This document shows, piece by piece, positions 28,110 to 36,789 of a DNA stretch of 64,000 bases. The stretch lies in assembly GCA_051418055.1 (NCBI GenBank), contig JBPRGH010000103.1, forward strand, positions 1-64,000, given 5' to 3'. The translations under genes and the position numbers were made by a program. Each line of letters starts with the position of its first letter. Position 1 is the first letter of the stretch. Below the pieces are notes generated by a model that had not been told where the DNA came from, did no database searches, and was given only the letters and a program-made list of their open reading frames with translations. Origin of the DNA: JBPRGH01 sp051418055. GTDB taxonomy: Bacteria; Bacteroidota; Bacteroidia; Cytophagales; Cyclobacteriaceae.

Positions 28110-28784
28110 TTAAATTTTATTTAGCAGGGCCTTCATATATGCGTCAATGTAAAACTCCTTCTTTTTAAGACGATACTGCATAACCCATCGTGGATGTGGC
28201 AGAGGTACTATTTCTTTGAAAAATTTATATTTAGCATTTAGCTCCATAAGCTCTTTAACATTCTTTCCCTGTCCCAAACTGAATGCTAATTTGTTATCCA
28301 TCCCCATCTCAAACTGTTTATGCATATGCTCCACCACATACGGCTCCAGCTCTTCCTTTAAGGCTTTATCATCATAATAGTTATAATTTTTGCCATTTTT
28401 AGTGAAGCCTACGGGAGATACTGAATAAAAATAAAACAGACTGTAAAAAACTTCAGGCCCTCCCATCTCTTCGATCATATCATACATAAACCGGCTACTC
28501 AATTCAAAACGTTTTGAAAAAGCATTTGGTATACTACACTTCTCCTCTAAATTTATAGGGTCTGTAAAGGGAATACCCGTAATGCCTCCACCAAATCTCC
28601 CTGGATTGATCCCAATAAGCATTTTACGCGGATTGTTATCCATAAAATATTTGGAGTAAAATTTTTCTATAACCTCTATTACAGGCTGTTCATTATATGG
28701 AAATAGTATATCAACATCTTTAGCCTTTAGTTTTGGCGCTTTCAGATTTTTATAATAACCAATTATTTTTTCTCCTAGTACCAT
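28110..28784 (-). CDS. SMUG2-like uracil-DNA glycosylase family protein (DUF4918)
   Basis: A 224-residue protein of the uracil-DNA glycosylase superfamily. The motif INPGRFGGGITGIPFTDP (the SMUG-type substrate loop) and a C-terminal PLPHPRWVMQYR (the leucine-loop/HPSPR equivalent) are both visible. The enzyme would remove uracil or deaminated bases from DNA in base-excision repair. I prefer the ATG at 28784 over the upstream TTG at 28820, because family proteins begin close to the (I/V)xxYxxLK helix. It shares no operon evidence with its neighbours. Family membership is fairly secure; the preferred lesion is inferred. Confidence 0.82.
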   Translation of the reverse strand: MVLGEKIIGYYKNLKAPKLKAKDVDILFPYNEQPVIEVIEKFYSKYFMDNNPRKMLIGINPGRFGGGITGIPFTDPINLEEKCSIPNAFSKRFELSSRFMYDMIEEMGGPEVFYSLFYFYSVSPVGFTKNGKNYNYYDDKALKEELEPYVVEHMHKQFEMGMDNKLAFSLGQGKNVKELMELNAKYKFFKEIVPLPHPRWVMQYRLKKKEFYIDAYMKALLNKI

Positions 28785-28892
28785 TCTTATGATCTTATTA
28801 CCTCTTATATAAATTGGCAAACCGGCTGATATAATTTCTCGTGTATTACATTAATAAGTGAGGTCAAAAACTTCTTCATATTGTTTTTTTGG

Positions 28893-30362
28893 TTAAAGCC
28901 TCGAAGTGCTCGGGGCTTTTTTTATCTCATGCACTTTCTCATTCAACATTTTTAAGGCAAAATCAATTGTCTCTTTATGCGTACGGAAAGATAAAACAGC
29001 CAGGCGAATAATAAACTTGCCATTTACTCTAGTAGAAGATAAAAACACGCGGCCATCTTCATGGATCTTCCTAATTAATTCCTGATTGAATTCATTAATG
29101 TCCCCTTCTTCCGGAATATATCTGAATGTAACTACAGACATCTGCGGGTAGGGACCTAATTCCCAGCTTTTCTCTTTATCAAGCTGCTCGTAAAAATATC
29201 TGGCTAGCAATATTTTTTCCTTCAGGCAAGCCTTGAAAGGCCCAACTCCATGTAACATTAGCGGCAGCCACATTCTCAATCCTCTAAAATGCTTGGTCAA
29301 TTCAGGTGATACTTCTGCCGGTGAAGTTTCATCAAGATGCTGCACGGTATCCTGCATATAATTGGCTGAATACGAAAAAGCTTGTTTTATTGCCTCTCCA
29401 TTTTTCACTAGCACTACCCCTGTCCCATACGGCATAAACAGGCCTTTATGCGGATCCATTACCACAGAATCTGCCCGGCTTAATGCATCTAATTTATTCT
29501 TAAATTCTTCCAGAAGCACAAAAAATGCTCCGTATGCACCATCTACATGAAGCCAAAGATTTTCTTTTTCGGCAATATCTGCCAACTCATCCAGCGGATC
29601 TATAGCACCGGTATCAGTAGTTCCGGCTGAAGCAATAACCATCCAGGGGTTAAGCCCATTGGCACGGTCTTCTTCAATCAGGATCTGCAGCATGTCGGGC
29701 TTCATCCGATACTGCTCATCCAATGGCACTTTTCGCCACTTTGCATGTTGTAAACCCGCAATATTCAATGCCTTATCAACACAATGGTGTGTTTGGGGTG
29801 ATAGATAGACAACAGCATTTTCATAATCCCGTGGGCGCAGGTTTTTTGCTTCACGGGCTGTTACTATTGCAATAAGGTTGGCAATGCTACCTCCGGAAGC
29901 CAGGTTTCCAAGGGCATCTTTTGGAAAACCGATCATAGATTTCATCCAGTCGATCAGGTGGTTTTCCATTCTTACTGCTCCCGGATTGGCAAAGAATACC
30001 CCTGCATACCGGTTGGTAATGTCTGCCCAGTAATCTCCAAGAGATGAGGTATAAATACCTCCTCCAGGGATATAGCCCAAATGTCCTCCCGAGGCCGGAT
30101 TTAATCCTTCGCTGTCAACATTTGATTTTACTATACTAATTAGTTTCTCCAGATCATAAGGCTTACCAACAGGATGATCTAAAATCCCTGACCCTTTATC
30201 CTTTGAAAGCTGATAGGTAGGCATTTTATCCAAATCCGGAAGATCATTAATAAAACCCTCGGTATACTCTATTACCTGATCTCTTATCTTTTTGCGTTCA
30301 TCAGGTGATGGTTCTAATTTTCGGCCTTCTTCCTCTAATTTCTTTAACTTATTAAAATCCAT
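28893..30362 (-). CDS. PLP-dependent group II amino-acid decarboxylase
   Basis: A 489-residue cytoplasmic enzyme of the aromatic-L-amino-acid/glutamate decarboxylase family. PLP-binding residues are visible: Lys306 in DPHKGLFMPYG, Asp274 in HVDGAYG and the stacking His192 in PQTHHCVDKA. It converts an amino acid to the amine and CO2. The substrate could be aromatic or acidic and cannot be told with confidence. It overlaps the upstream 186-residue gene by 11 nt and belongs to the gldB transcript. The last dozen residues are encoded across a GC-rich hairpin (about 28896-28918), so the C-terminal tail may be a recent extension. Confidence 0.92.
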   Translation of the reverse strand: MDFNKLKKLEEEGRKLEPSPDERKKIRDQVIEYTEGFINDLPDLDKMPTYQLSKDKGSGILDHPVGKPYDLEKLISIVKSNVDSEGLNPASGGHLGYIPGGGIYTSSLGDYWADITNRYAGVFFANPGAVRMENHLIDWMKSMIGFPKDALGNLASGGSIANLIAIVTAREAKNLRPRDYENAVVYLSPQTHHCVDKALNIAGLQHAKWRKVPLDEQYRMKPDMLQILIEEDRANGLNPWMVIASAGTTDTGAIDPLDELADIAEKENLWLHVDGAYGAFFVLLEEFKNKLDALSRADSVVMDPHKGLFMPYGTGVVLVKNGEAIKQAFSYSANYMQDTVQHLDETSPAEVSPELTKHFRGLRMWLPLMLHGVGPFKACLKEKILLARYFYEQLDKEKSWELGPYPQMSVVTFRYIPEEGDINEFNQELIRKIHEDGRVFLSSTRVNGKFIIRLAVLSFRTHKETIDFALKMLNEKVHEIKKAPSTSRL

Positions 30363-30912
30363 TTTTGCTAAAATTCCTGTTTATCCATTCCGCATAACCC
30401 ATGCATAAAACATCTTTAGATAAGGGTGGGGTAAATTTGTTTAATGTCTTTTCTAAATTCTCCTTCTCTCCTGTAGCTTCATATGCTACTGTCCACCATA
30501 AGTGGCCGCTTAAAACCAGCGCTGACAGCTCCACTTCACAGCTACCTGTTATTACTTCATCTATTTCCACCCGAGTGAATTCACTATTTTTAATACGCCA
30601 CTTGGCCATCTCCCTTTTTTTGGTAACAGATTGCCACTTCTCATATTTATCCAGCTTATCATCCATCCTGTTATCGGAAAGATCAAAGCTCCACTTCTGA
30701 TACTGCTCATAAGATCCTGTTTTCTTTACGAGCTCTTTAATTTGGAGATTGCCCTCCCTCCATTTGATCCCGATATTCTTTCCTCCACTATGAATGAGGT
30801 AAAGATCGGATCTTACCGGCTGCATTATAAACCCTATCTCCTCCGACCACTGCTGTAGCTTCAGTGGAACAGCGCCCTCTCCAAACCAGCGTATCTCCCA
30901 GGTTTGCTGCAT
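30352..30912 (-). CDS. Hypothetical protein coupled to gldB
   Basis: A 186-residue soluble protein that I do not recognise with confidence. It starts WEIRWF, contains GIKWREGNLQIKEL and ends with a CEVELSALVL...WWTVAYEATG strand pair. This alternation of charged strands vaguely recalls CYTH-type tunnel folds, but the ExExK signature is missing. Its start overlaps the gldB stop by 1 nt and its end overlaps the decarboxylase start by 11 nt, so all three are translationally coupled. No signal peptide or membrane helix is seen. Confidence 0.7.
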   Translation of the reverse strand: MQQTWEIRWFGEGAVPLKLQQWSEEIGFIMQPVRSDLYLIHSGGKNIGIKWREGNLQIKELVKKTGSYEQYQKWSFDLSDNRMDDKLDKYEKWQSVTKKREMAKWRIKNSEFTRVEIDEVITGSCEVELSALVLSGHLWWTVAYEATGEKENLEKTLNKFTPPLSKDVLCMGYAEWINRNFSKNGF

Positions 30913-31931
30913 TACTCAGGACGATATTTAGACTCATTAAAGATCCTTTTCGGATCTTTCGTTTCCATCAGCTCAGGCAGGGTAACTTCTTCATTACGTT
31001 CCATATAGGCCCTTACTATTTGCCAGCCCAACCATGTACCAATACGGCCGGGGGCTGCCTCTCCTATTTCATATGTTTTAGGCCGCTCCTCGATATACTT
31101 CCGTTTAATTTCATGGCTGGTCTCATACAGTATATCATTTTCTAGGAAATGCCCCCATATAATATCCGCATTTTCTCTTACACCTTTTATTTCTTCTGAT
31201 GAATACCAGATCATAACACTATCGGGTGTGCACGGCATCATATGTTTGGCAAAATAAAAGGCTTTACCATAAGCAATCATATCTGCCAGCACGGTTTTAT
31301 CCTCCAGTCCGGTTTTATTAAATCGAGGTGAAATACCATAGATAAGCATGACGGATGGAACTATATATTCCGGGGCATACCGCTGAAGAATATATTCATA
31401 CATAGTACGTGGCCGATACTTTGCTCCCTGTCCAAGATAATAATCAAGACCAACGATTATAAGAGAATCAGTAAAAAACATATCCTGCTCAAATCCGGTG
31501 GCAATGGTTTTTACTTTTGGAATATTAGCATCCGGATAATAATATTTTAAATGTTTGAAAGCTTTTATAAATTCCTCCTTAAGCTCCTGCTCCTCACCAA
31601 ATACACGATTTACCTCCATCTGTAGGGTATCGATATGCGGATTGGTAATACGCTGAAGGATCTGGTCAAAGAAAACAGAATCATCAGGGTATTCATATTT
31701 TCTTAAAAAGTAATTTTTAATCACCGGATGCTGATCAAGGAAATCTTTCAGCTCCCGTTTTTTGTTAATGCTTAAAAATTCATTTGTCAGCCTTTCATAT
31801 TCGAAATCCAAACTGATGTCGGAGATATCCGGCTGATATACACAAACTTCTGATTCACTATCCGTATCACAGGAATAGAAATATGTGGATACGATAAATA
31901 TTAAAAAAATATTGACTAACCTTAGCTTCAT
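30912..31931 (-). CDS. gldB: Gliding motility lipoprotein GldB
   Basis: A 339-residue lipoprotein recognisable as GldB, an essential gliding-motility component in Flavobacterium that supports T9SS function. The signal peptide ends in the lipobox-like YFYSC (Cys at about 21). Conserved features include DIHL-like LDFEYERL, the YYYPDANIPKV segment, DSLIIVGLDYYLGQG and the C-terminal GRIGTWLGWQIVRAYM. GldB is usually next to gldC, but here two unrelated genes follow and no gldC is seen. It is the first gene of a coupled three-gene transcript, with a TATTTTTG -7 element upstream on the same strand (31983-31976). Confidence 0.93.
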   Translation of the reverse strand: MKLRLVNIFLIFIVSTYFYSCDTDSESEVCVYQPDISDISLDFEYERLTNEFLSINKKRELKDFLDQHPVIKNYFLRKYEYPDDSVFFDQILQRITNPHIDTLQMEVNRVFGEEQELKEEFIKAFKHLKYYYPDANIPKVKTIATGFEQDMFFTDSLIIVGLDYYLGQGAKYRPRTMYEYILQRYAPEYIVPSVMLIYGISPRFNKTGLEDKTVLADMIAYGKAFYFAKHMMPCTPDSVMIWYSSEEIKGVRENADIIWGHFLENDILYETSHEIKRKYIEERPKTYEIGEAAPGRIGTWLGWQIVRAYMERNEEVTLPELMETKDPKRIFNESKYRPE

Positions 31932-31975
31932 GAGTTAACTATTCGTTTAATTTGTCGTTAGCACTAATAGATATT

Positions 31976-31983
31976 CAAAAATA
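31976..31983 (-). promoter_or_regulatory. Bacteroidota -7 promoter element upstream of gldB
   Basis: On the minus strand these bases read TATTTTTG, an exact TAnnTTTG match 44 nt before the gldB ATG. Confidence 0.4.
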
Positions 31984-31994
31984 ACCCAAAAAAG

Positions 31995-32636
31995 ATGGTC
32001 AAAAGAATAATTCCCTTATTCGCTTTTCTTCTAATTTCATTTTGCACATTTTCTCAGGCGACTATAGGTTTTAGCTTTAGTACAAATTTAAGCACAAATC
32101 GCGTTGAATATGAGAGAGATACCATCGACTTCTCCACCAACAATTCAGGGGTCCGCTTTAGTGCAGGACCAATAGTAGACTGGCAGCTGACAGAGAATTA
32201 CTATGTAAGTACAGGTATTCTGTTCGTTAGTAAAAGAGTTGGTCTTACCGCAATATCCGATGATGTACCTGCTGTCCGTGAAGAGGAGGTTTATAACCTT
32301 CAGTATGTAGCCATACCCGCAACATTAAAGCTCTACACAAATGAGGTGTCGATGGATACTAAAATATATTTCCAGTTTGGCGGCAGCTTTGAATTTAATG
32401 TAAAGCAGGAACCAAAAGAAGAAAACTTTACCTATATAAATGAATTCCGGGTATTTGATACTTCACTGCTTTTTGGCCTTGGTGCCGAGTATCGTGCAGG
32501 GGTGAATACTTTATTATTTGCCGGATTCAGCTACAGCCGAGGTTTGATAGATAGCGTTGATGAGACCATTCCCCTTCAGAATAATCTGATCATTAAGAAT
32601 GACCTGCTGAGCCTGAATCTCGGAGTTAAATTTTAA
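31995..32636 (+). CDS. PorT-like outer-membrane beta-barrel protein
   Basis: A 213-residue exported protein. A signal peptide ends near FCTFSQA. The mature region is a series of amphipathic strands (TIGFSFSTNLS, YYVSTGILFVSK, TLLFAGFSYSRGL) and the protein ends in the terminal Phe of LLSLNLGVKF, the usual barrel-assembly signal. Size and pattern fit an eight-strand PorT/OmpA-like barrel of Bacteroidota, a family that includes T9SS components. Divergent placement beside gldB makes a secretion-related role attractive, but this is inference. It starts 63 nt from the gldB start. Confidence 0.82.
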   Translation: MVKRIIPLFAFLLISFCTFSQATIGFSFSTNLSTNRVEYERDTIDFSTNNSGVRFSAGPIVDWQLTENYYVSTGILFVSKRVGLTAISDDVPAVREEEVYNLQYVAIPATLKLYTNEVSMDTKIYFQFGGSFEFNVKQEPKEENFTYINEFRVFDTSLLFGLGAEYRAGVNTLLFAGFSYSRGLIDSVDETIPLQNNLIIKNDLLSLNLGVKF

Positions 32637-32645
32637 TAAAAGAAG

Positions 32646-32877
32646 AGATTGCTTCGGCGGCACGATGCTTCTGCTAAATAAAGCAACTTAATTCGCCTTT
32701 TCGCAATGACGATAAAAAGTGGCTCTCTCCCCGTCATTGCGAACGAATAGATAAATTAATATCGCTGAAAATCCCACTCTAGACGAGTGAAGCAATCTGT
32801 TGGATAAAAGAAAAAAGATTACTTCCGCGACTCGATGCTTCTGCCAAAAAAACACCTTTTACCCTCTCGCAGTGACG
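32646..32877. repeat. REP-like CGTCATTGCGA repeat cluster (three copies)
   Basis: The 365-nt gap 32637-33001 holds no gene but three related elements. Copy A (32646-32711) runs from AGATTGCTT to TCGCAATGACG. Copy B (32732-32798) is inverted, from CGTCATTGCGA to AAGCAATCT. Copy C (32816-32877) repeats A with changes (AGATTACTT ... TCGCAGTGACG). A and C share the 12-mer CGATGCTTCTGC. The pattern resembles dispersed 'GTCATTGCGA...GAAGCAATC' elements of many bacterial genomes. Confidence 0.8.
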
Positions 32878-33001
32878 ATAATAATTTTTTTGATGGAAAA
32901 AGATAAATTTTAAAAGCTTGATTTATAGCTTTACGAAATTGCAATACCTATTTTTTATATAGATTAAGTGGTATTAAATTTCAATTAAAAATTCATTATC
33001 C

Positions 33002-33925
33002 ATGATTGTTGCCATAGCTCAATATGCTCCTGATCCTTTTAATTTAAGCCAAAACATCAAAAAGCTTGAACAGATAGCAGCAGATGCGGCAAAGAAAAAG
33101 GTTTCCCTTATAGTTTTTGGCGAAACATGGCTAAGCGGTTATCCGGCATGGCTCGATTCCTGCCCCGAAGTGGCATACTGGGATCATGAGCCGGTTAAAG
33201 AGGCTTACCGACAGCTTCGGACTAATTCAATTGCTGTTCCTTCCAAAGAAACTGACACTATAGGAGCAATATGTAAGAAATATAAGATCAGCATTATTAT
33301 CGGGATAAATGAGGTTGTAAAATCAGGCAAAGGCCAGGGCACTGTTTATAACAGCCTCCTGTTTTTTGGCAGGTCAGGTGAGCTTCTGAATCATCACCGG
33401 AAACTGATGCCTACATTTACCGAAAAACTGATCTATGGCATTGGCGATGGGGCCGGATTAAAAATCGTGGAGCAGGATGATTTCAAAATCGGTGGCTCTA
33501 TCTGCTGGGAACACTGGATGCCACTTACCCGGCAGGCCCTCCACCAACAGGGAGAGCAAATACATGTTGCTGTCTGGCCGTGGGTCCATGAAAAACACCT
33601 TATCGCCAGTAGGCATTATGCTTTTGAAGGGCGATGTTATGTATTGGCAGCAGGGCAACTTCTAAAGGCAAATCAATTCCCACCTCCTTTGACCTTACCT
33701 GAAAATCTCAGTTCTGATCCTGACCAATACGTCTTAAAAGGCGGAAGCTGTATCATTAATCCACGGGGAGAAATTATTACAGAACAGTTGTTCGAGAAAG
33801 AGGGGCTTATTATGGCAGAAGCAGATCCTGATAAGATCATCCTGGAGCAAATGACTTTGGATGTTAGCGGTCATTATAATCGCAGTGATATTTTTGATTT
33901 TTCTTTCGATAATAAAAGGAAATGA
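33002..33925 (+). CDS. Nitrilase (carbon-nitrogen hydrolase, branch 1-like)
   Basis: A 307-residue cytoplasmic enzyme of the nitrilase superfamily. The catalytic residues are Glu41 (VFGETWLSGYP), Lys134 (HHRKLMPTF) and Cys168 (GSICWEHWMPL). The CWExxMPL form is that of true nitrilases, which convert a nitrile to a carboxylic acid and ammonia, rather than amidases or NAD synthetase. Its stop overlaps by 4 nt (ATGA) the start of a gene for a vitamin-K-type carboxylase homologue, so the two are translationally coupled. The substrate is unknown. Confidence 0.93.
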   Translation: MIVAIAQYAPDPFNLSQNIKKLEQIAADAAKKKVSLIVFGETWLSGYPAWLDSCPEVAYWDHEPVKEAYRQLRTNSIAVPSKETDTIGAICKKYKISIIIGINEVVKSGKGQGTVYNSLLFFGRSGELLNHHRKLMPTFTEKLIYGIGDGAGLKIVEQDDFKIGGSICWEHWMPLTRQALHQQGEQIHVAVWPWVHEKHLIASRHYAFEGRCYVLAAGQLLKANQFPPPLTLPENLSSDPDQYVLKGGSCIINPRGEIITEQLFEKEGLIMAEADPDKIILEQMTLDVSGHYNRSDIFDFSFDNKRK

Positions 33926-35235
33926 CAGAAAAGCTATTTAAACCCGTTGATAATAGCCCCCTGGTTGTCTTTAGAATTGTCTTTGGACTATTGGTTACTG
34001 CGGAATGCTGGGGTGCCATTGCCACCGGGTGGGTAAAGAGAGCGTTTATTATCCCTGACCATACCTTCCCTTTTATTGATTTTCAGTTTTTACAACCTCT
34101 TCCTGGTGATGGCATGTACTACTACTATGGATTGATGGGGCTGCTGGGAATATTTATCTCACTGGGATTTTACTATCGCATAAGCATGATCACCTTTGCC
34201 CTTCTCTGGGCAGGTTCATATCTGATGCAGAAAACCAATTACAATAATCACTATTACCTGCTCATGCTCCTGAGCTTTTTAATGGCTATTGTTCCGGCAC
34301 ACCGATATGCATCTGTTGATGTAAAGAGAAATCCGGAAATTAAAAGCCTATCATGCCCAAGGTGGTGTATTTTACTTTTTGCCGTTCAGATGTCTCTGGT
34401 TTACTTTTTTGCTGGTGTCGCTAAATTAAATCCGGATTGGCTGATGGCAAATCCACTTGATACATGGATGCGGGCAAAATCAAGCTACTATCTTATTGGA
34501 CCACTGCTTGCGCTGCCATTGGCCCCATGGTTATTTGCCTATGGGGGTGTTGCTTTTGATCTTTTTATCGCCCAGGGATTATGGTTTAAAGCCACCCGTA
34601 AGGCAGCCTTTATCTGTGGTATTTTTTTTCACTTGATCAATTCTGCAGTATTTCAGGTCGGGATTTTTCCTTTTTTAGGTATTGCAGCCTGTATTTTCTT
34701 TTTTCCACCGGATAAGATCCGCAGGTTATTTCTAAAGAATAAACCAAAGTTCGAAGCGCCGGCCGCCGCTCATGACCAATCTAAAAAGCTAGTGGTTTCT
34801 TTTCTGATCATCTGGTTTTTATTCCAGATTTTTCTCCCTGTCCGCCATTGGATGATACCGGGAGATGTTGGCTGGACGGAAGAAGGCCATCGCCTAAGCT
34901 GGCGCATGATGCTGAGACAAAAATCAGCTTATGTACGTTTTGAAATTGTAGATCAGGATACAGGGAAAAAATGGAATGTTAAGCCTACGGAATATCTGAC
35001 GCCCAAACAATCAGGTGCCATAGCAGGAAGGCCTGATATGCTGTGGCAGTTTGTACAGATATTGAAAGAGGACTGGAAAGAGAAAGGATATAACAATATT
35101 GCTATTTATGCTAAGGGAAGTGCATCTCTGAATAGAGGTCCTGCTCAACCGTTATATGATCCGGAGTATAACCTTGCCGAAGCAGAATGGCATAGGTTCG
35201 GGCATGAGGAGTGGGTTTTATTAGAAAAGGATTAA
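33922..35235 (+). CDS. Vitamin K-dependent gamma-carboxylase homologue (HTTM domain)
   Basis: A 437-residue multi-pass membrane protein. The membrane half matches the VKGC/HTTM family closely: FLQPLPGDGMYYYYG, LGFYYRISM, then QKTNYNNHYYL, in which Lys104 corresponds to the catalytic-base lysine of human GGCX (KTSWNNHSYL). YFFAGVAKLNPDWL is the next conserved block. The soluble C-terminal part also follows GGCX (RLSWRMMLRQKS; LYDPEYNLAEAEW), so this is more than an isolated HTTM domain. Known members carboxylate glutamate using reduced vitamin K; Bacteroidota commonly have menaquinone, a plausible cofactor. It is coupled to the nitrilase upstream and overlaps the convergent flippase gene by 4 nt. 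Protein target unknown. Confidence 0.88.
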   Translation: MTEKLFKPVDNSPLVVFRIVFGLLVTAECWGAIATGWVKRAFIIPDHTFPFIDFQFLQPLPGDGMYYYYGLMGLLGIFISLGFYYRISMITFALLWAGSYLMQKTNYNNHYYLLMLLSFLMAIVPAHRYASVDVKRNPEIKSLSCPRWCILLFAVQMSLVYFFAGVAKLNPDWLMANPLDTWMRAKSSYYLIGPLLALPLAPWLFAYGGVAFDLFIAQGLWFKATRKAAFICGIFFHLINSAVFQVGIFPFLGIAACIFFFPPDKIRRLFLKNKPKFEAPAAAHDQSKKLVVSFLIIWFLFQIFLPVRHWMIPGDVGWTEEGHRLSWRMMLRQKSAYVRFEIVDQDTGKKWNVKPTEYLTPKQSGAIAGRPDMLWQFVQILKEDWKEKGYNNIAIYAKGSASLNRGPAQPLYDPEYNLAEAEWHRFGHEEWVLLEKD

Positions 35236-36713
35236 AAATATTTTGTAAATAATTTCCGAATTATTTTATTAAAATCTTCTGATACTTTTAAAAAAATGGT
35301 GGCAGAGCAAAATATAATTACGACAGTTATTGATTTAATTAATATATCAATAATTAGATTTCCCGATAGAGGCAGCAGCAGCACAATTCCATAAGTAGCA
35401 ATAGCGATTATTATTATTTTTAATGTATTTATATCAAAGGGATGGATCTTGAATTTGATAACCACAAAAATATATTTAATTAAGTTAAAGAGTAGAAGGG
35501 ATATTAATGTTGCTAAAGCGGCACCATTTATCCCCAGCTTTGGAATGAAAATTAAATTGGTTATTACAGCTAAAATGGCTAGTATCGTAAGGCTGAAGAT
35601 ATTAAATCGGTAATATTTCGAGTAACCGATAATTTCACCGTTTATGCTGGTCGACATATCAATAAGCTTTGCAAGCATTACAAGAAACACCACATATTTT
35701 CCAGCTTCATAAATTTCGCCGTTTGGCATTATTTGAAATATTTCATCAATGTTACACCAGATCCCAAGGATCAAAAGAAAACCGATAATTAGCTGATTAA
35801 TTGATACCTTTTTATATAAAGATTTTATCTGGTCATAATCCTCATTTTTAATCGCCTGAGAAATAAAGGGGTCAGAAATTTGTTTAATAGAGCGCCTGGG
35901 GATATCAATGACTACAGCCATATAATAAGCCGTAGCATATATCCCTGTCGGTTCCAATCCTATTAATGCACCAATCATTAAAATATCTATATAAGATATG
36001 AATAATGCCCCTGTTGAACCCAATAGAACAAAGAGGCTATAGGAGAAGATCTCTTTGAAAAAGCCACCTTTTAAAAAAGTAAAATTGAAAGAAATCTTTA
36101 ATTCATTTATTTTGAACAGATATAAAATTACAAAAAGCAGTATTATACCATAAGCTCCAACAAGAAAATAAATGAATGTTGTAAAGCTGATCATTTCTAA
36201 AATAAATCCTATTATCAGCAAGGTGGTTAAAAGCCTTAGAAGTACATCGCGTAAAAGTATTGGTACAGCCGTTTTATAATTACTATTTGCAAATGCCTCC
36301 AATACACTGAAAAAGACAAGAAAAAATGTTAAAGGAAGAATTAAGTGGTAAAAATCAACAAACATTGGTGACTGTTCCTGATAAAGATCTACCAGAACAT
36401 CATTGAAGAGCAAAAAAGCCACTGTAAATAATAAAAATCCAACAAATGTGATTATCAGTGAGTAAAGGAAAAAGGAGTGTTTTTGCTGATGATCCTCTTT
36501 AAAATAAGGAAAGTAGCGTATTACCGCTGAAATTATCCCTAATTGAGCCAGTGGCACAAATAAAGACGCTGCATTTTGAAGCACCCTTACAAGACCTATT
36601 TGCTCGGGTAAAAAAGCATAAGGCAACAACAGCAGAAAATTTACATAGCCTAAAACAGCCCCTGTATATGAAATAGCTGTATTATGGAATGCCTTTCGTA
36701 TTATAATACCCAT
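35232..36713 (-). CDS. Polysaccharide flippase (Wzx-like, MOP superfamily)
   Basis: A 493-residue membrane protein with about 12-14 hydrophobic helices, of the polysaccharide biosynthesis/MOP flippase family. The N-terminal RKAFHNTAISYTGAVLGYVN and the internal EIIGYSKYYRFNI segments are typical of lipopolysaccharide/O-antigen exporters of Bacteroidota. It would flip lipid-linked oligosaccharides across the inner membrane. It is divergent (76 nt) from a glycosyltransferase cluster that would build such glycans. The low GC, A-rich coding is common for these genes. Confidence 0.9.
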   Translation of the reverse strand: MGIIIRKAFHNTAISYTGAVLGYVNFLLLLPYAFLPEQIGLVRVLQNAASLFVPLAQLGIISAVIRYFPYFKEDHQQKHSFFLYSLIITFVGFLLFTVAFLLFNDVLVDLYQEQSPMFVDFYHLILPLTFFLVFFSVLEAFANSNYKTAVPILLRDVLLRLLTTLLIIGFILEMISFTTFIYFLVGAYGIILLFVILYLFKINELKISFNFTFLKGGFFKEIFSYSLFVLLGSTGALFISYIDILMIGALIGLEPTGIYATAYYMAVVIDIPRRSIKQISDPFISQAIKNEDYDQIKSLYKKVSINQLIIGFLLILGIWCNIDEIFQIMPNGEIYEAGKYVVFLVMLAKLIDMSTSINGEIIGYSKYYRFNIFSLTILAILAVITNLIFIPKLGINGAALATLISLLLFNLIKYIFVVIKFKIHPFDINTLKIIIIAIATYGIVLLLPLSGNLIIDILIKSITVVIIFCSATIFLKVSEDFNKIIRKLFTKYF

Positions 36714-36774
36714 ATGTTTGGGGTTGTAAATGGCTGCAAATGTATTAAATTTTTAAATGGACCTTAAATAAAGT

Positions 36775-36782
36775 TATTTTTG
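36775..36782 (+). promoter_or_regulatory. Bacteroidota -7 promoter element, glycan cluster
   Basis: TATTTTTG matches TAnnTTTG and ends 7 nt before the ATG at 36790. A TTTT tract 20 nt upstream (36751-36754) sits at the -33 distance. The mRNA would be nearly leaderless. Confidence 0.45.
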
Positions 36783-36789
36783 CCTGCTT

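Noticed and set aside
28895..28923. Hairpin AGCCTCGA...TCGGGGCT followed by a T-run, looking like a forward-strand terminator.
   Set aside because: It lies inside the 3' end of the minus-strand decarboxylase gene, and no plus-strand gene precedes it; on the minus strand it lacks a T-run.
30352..30912. CYTH-type phosphatase/cyclase assignment for the 186-residue protein.
   Set aside because: The ExExK signature of the family is not present, so the gene is left as hypothetical.
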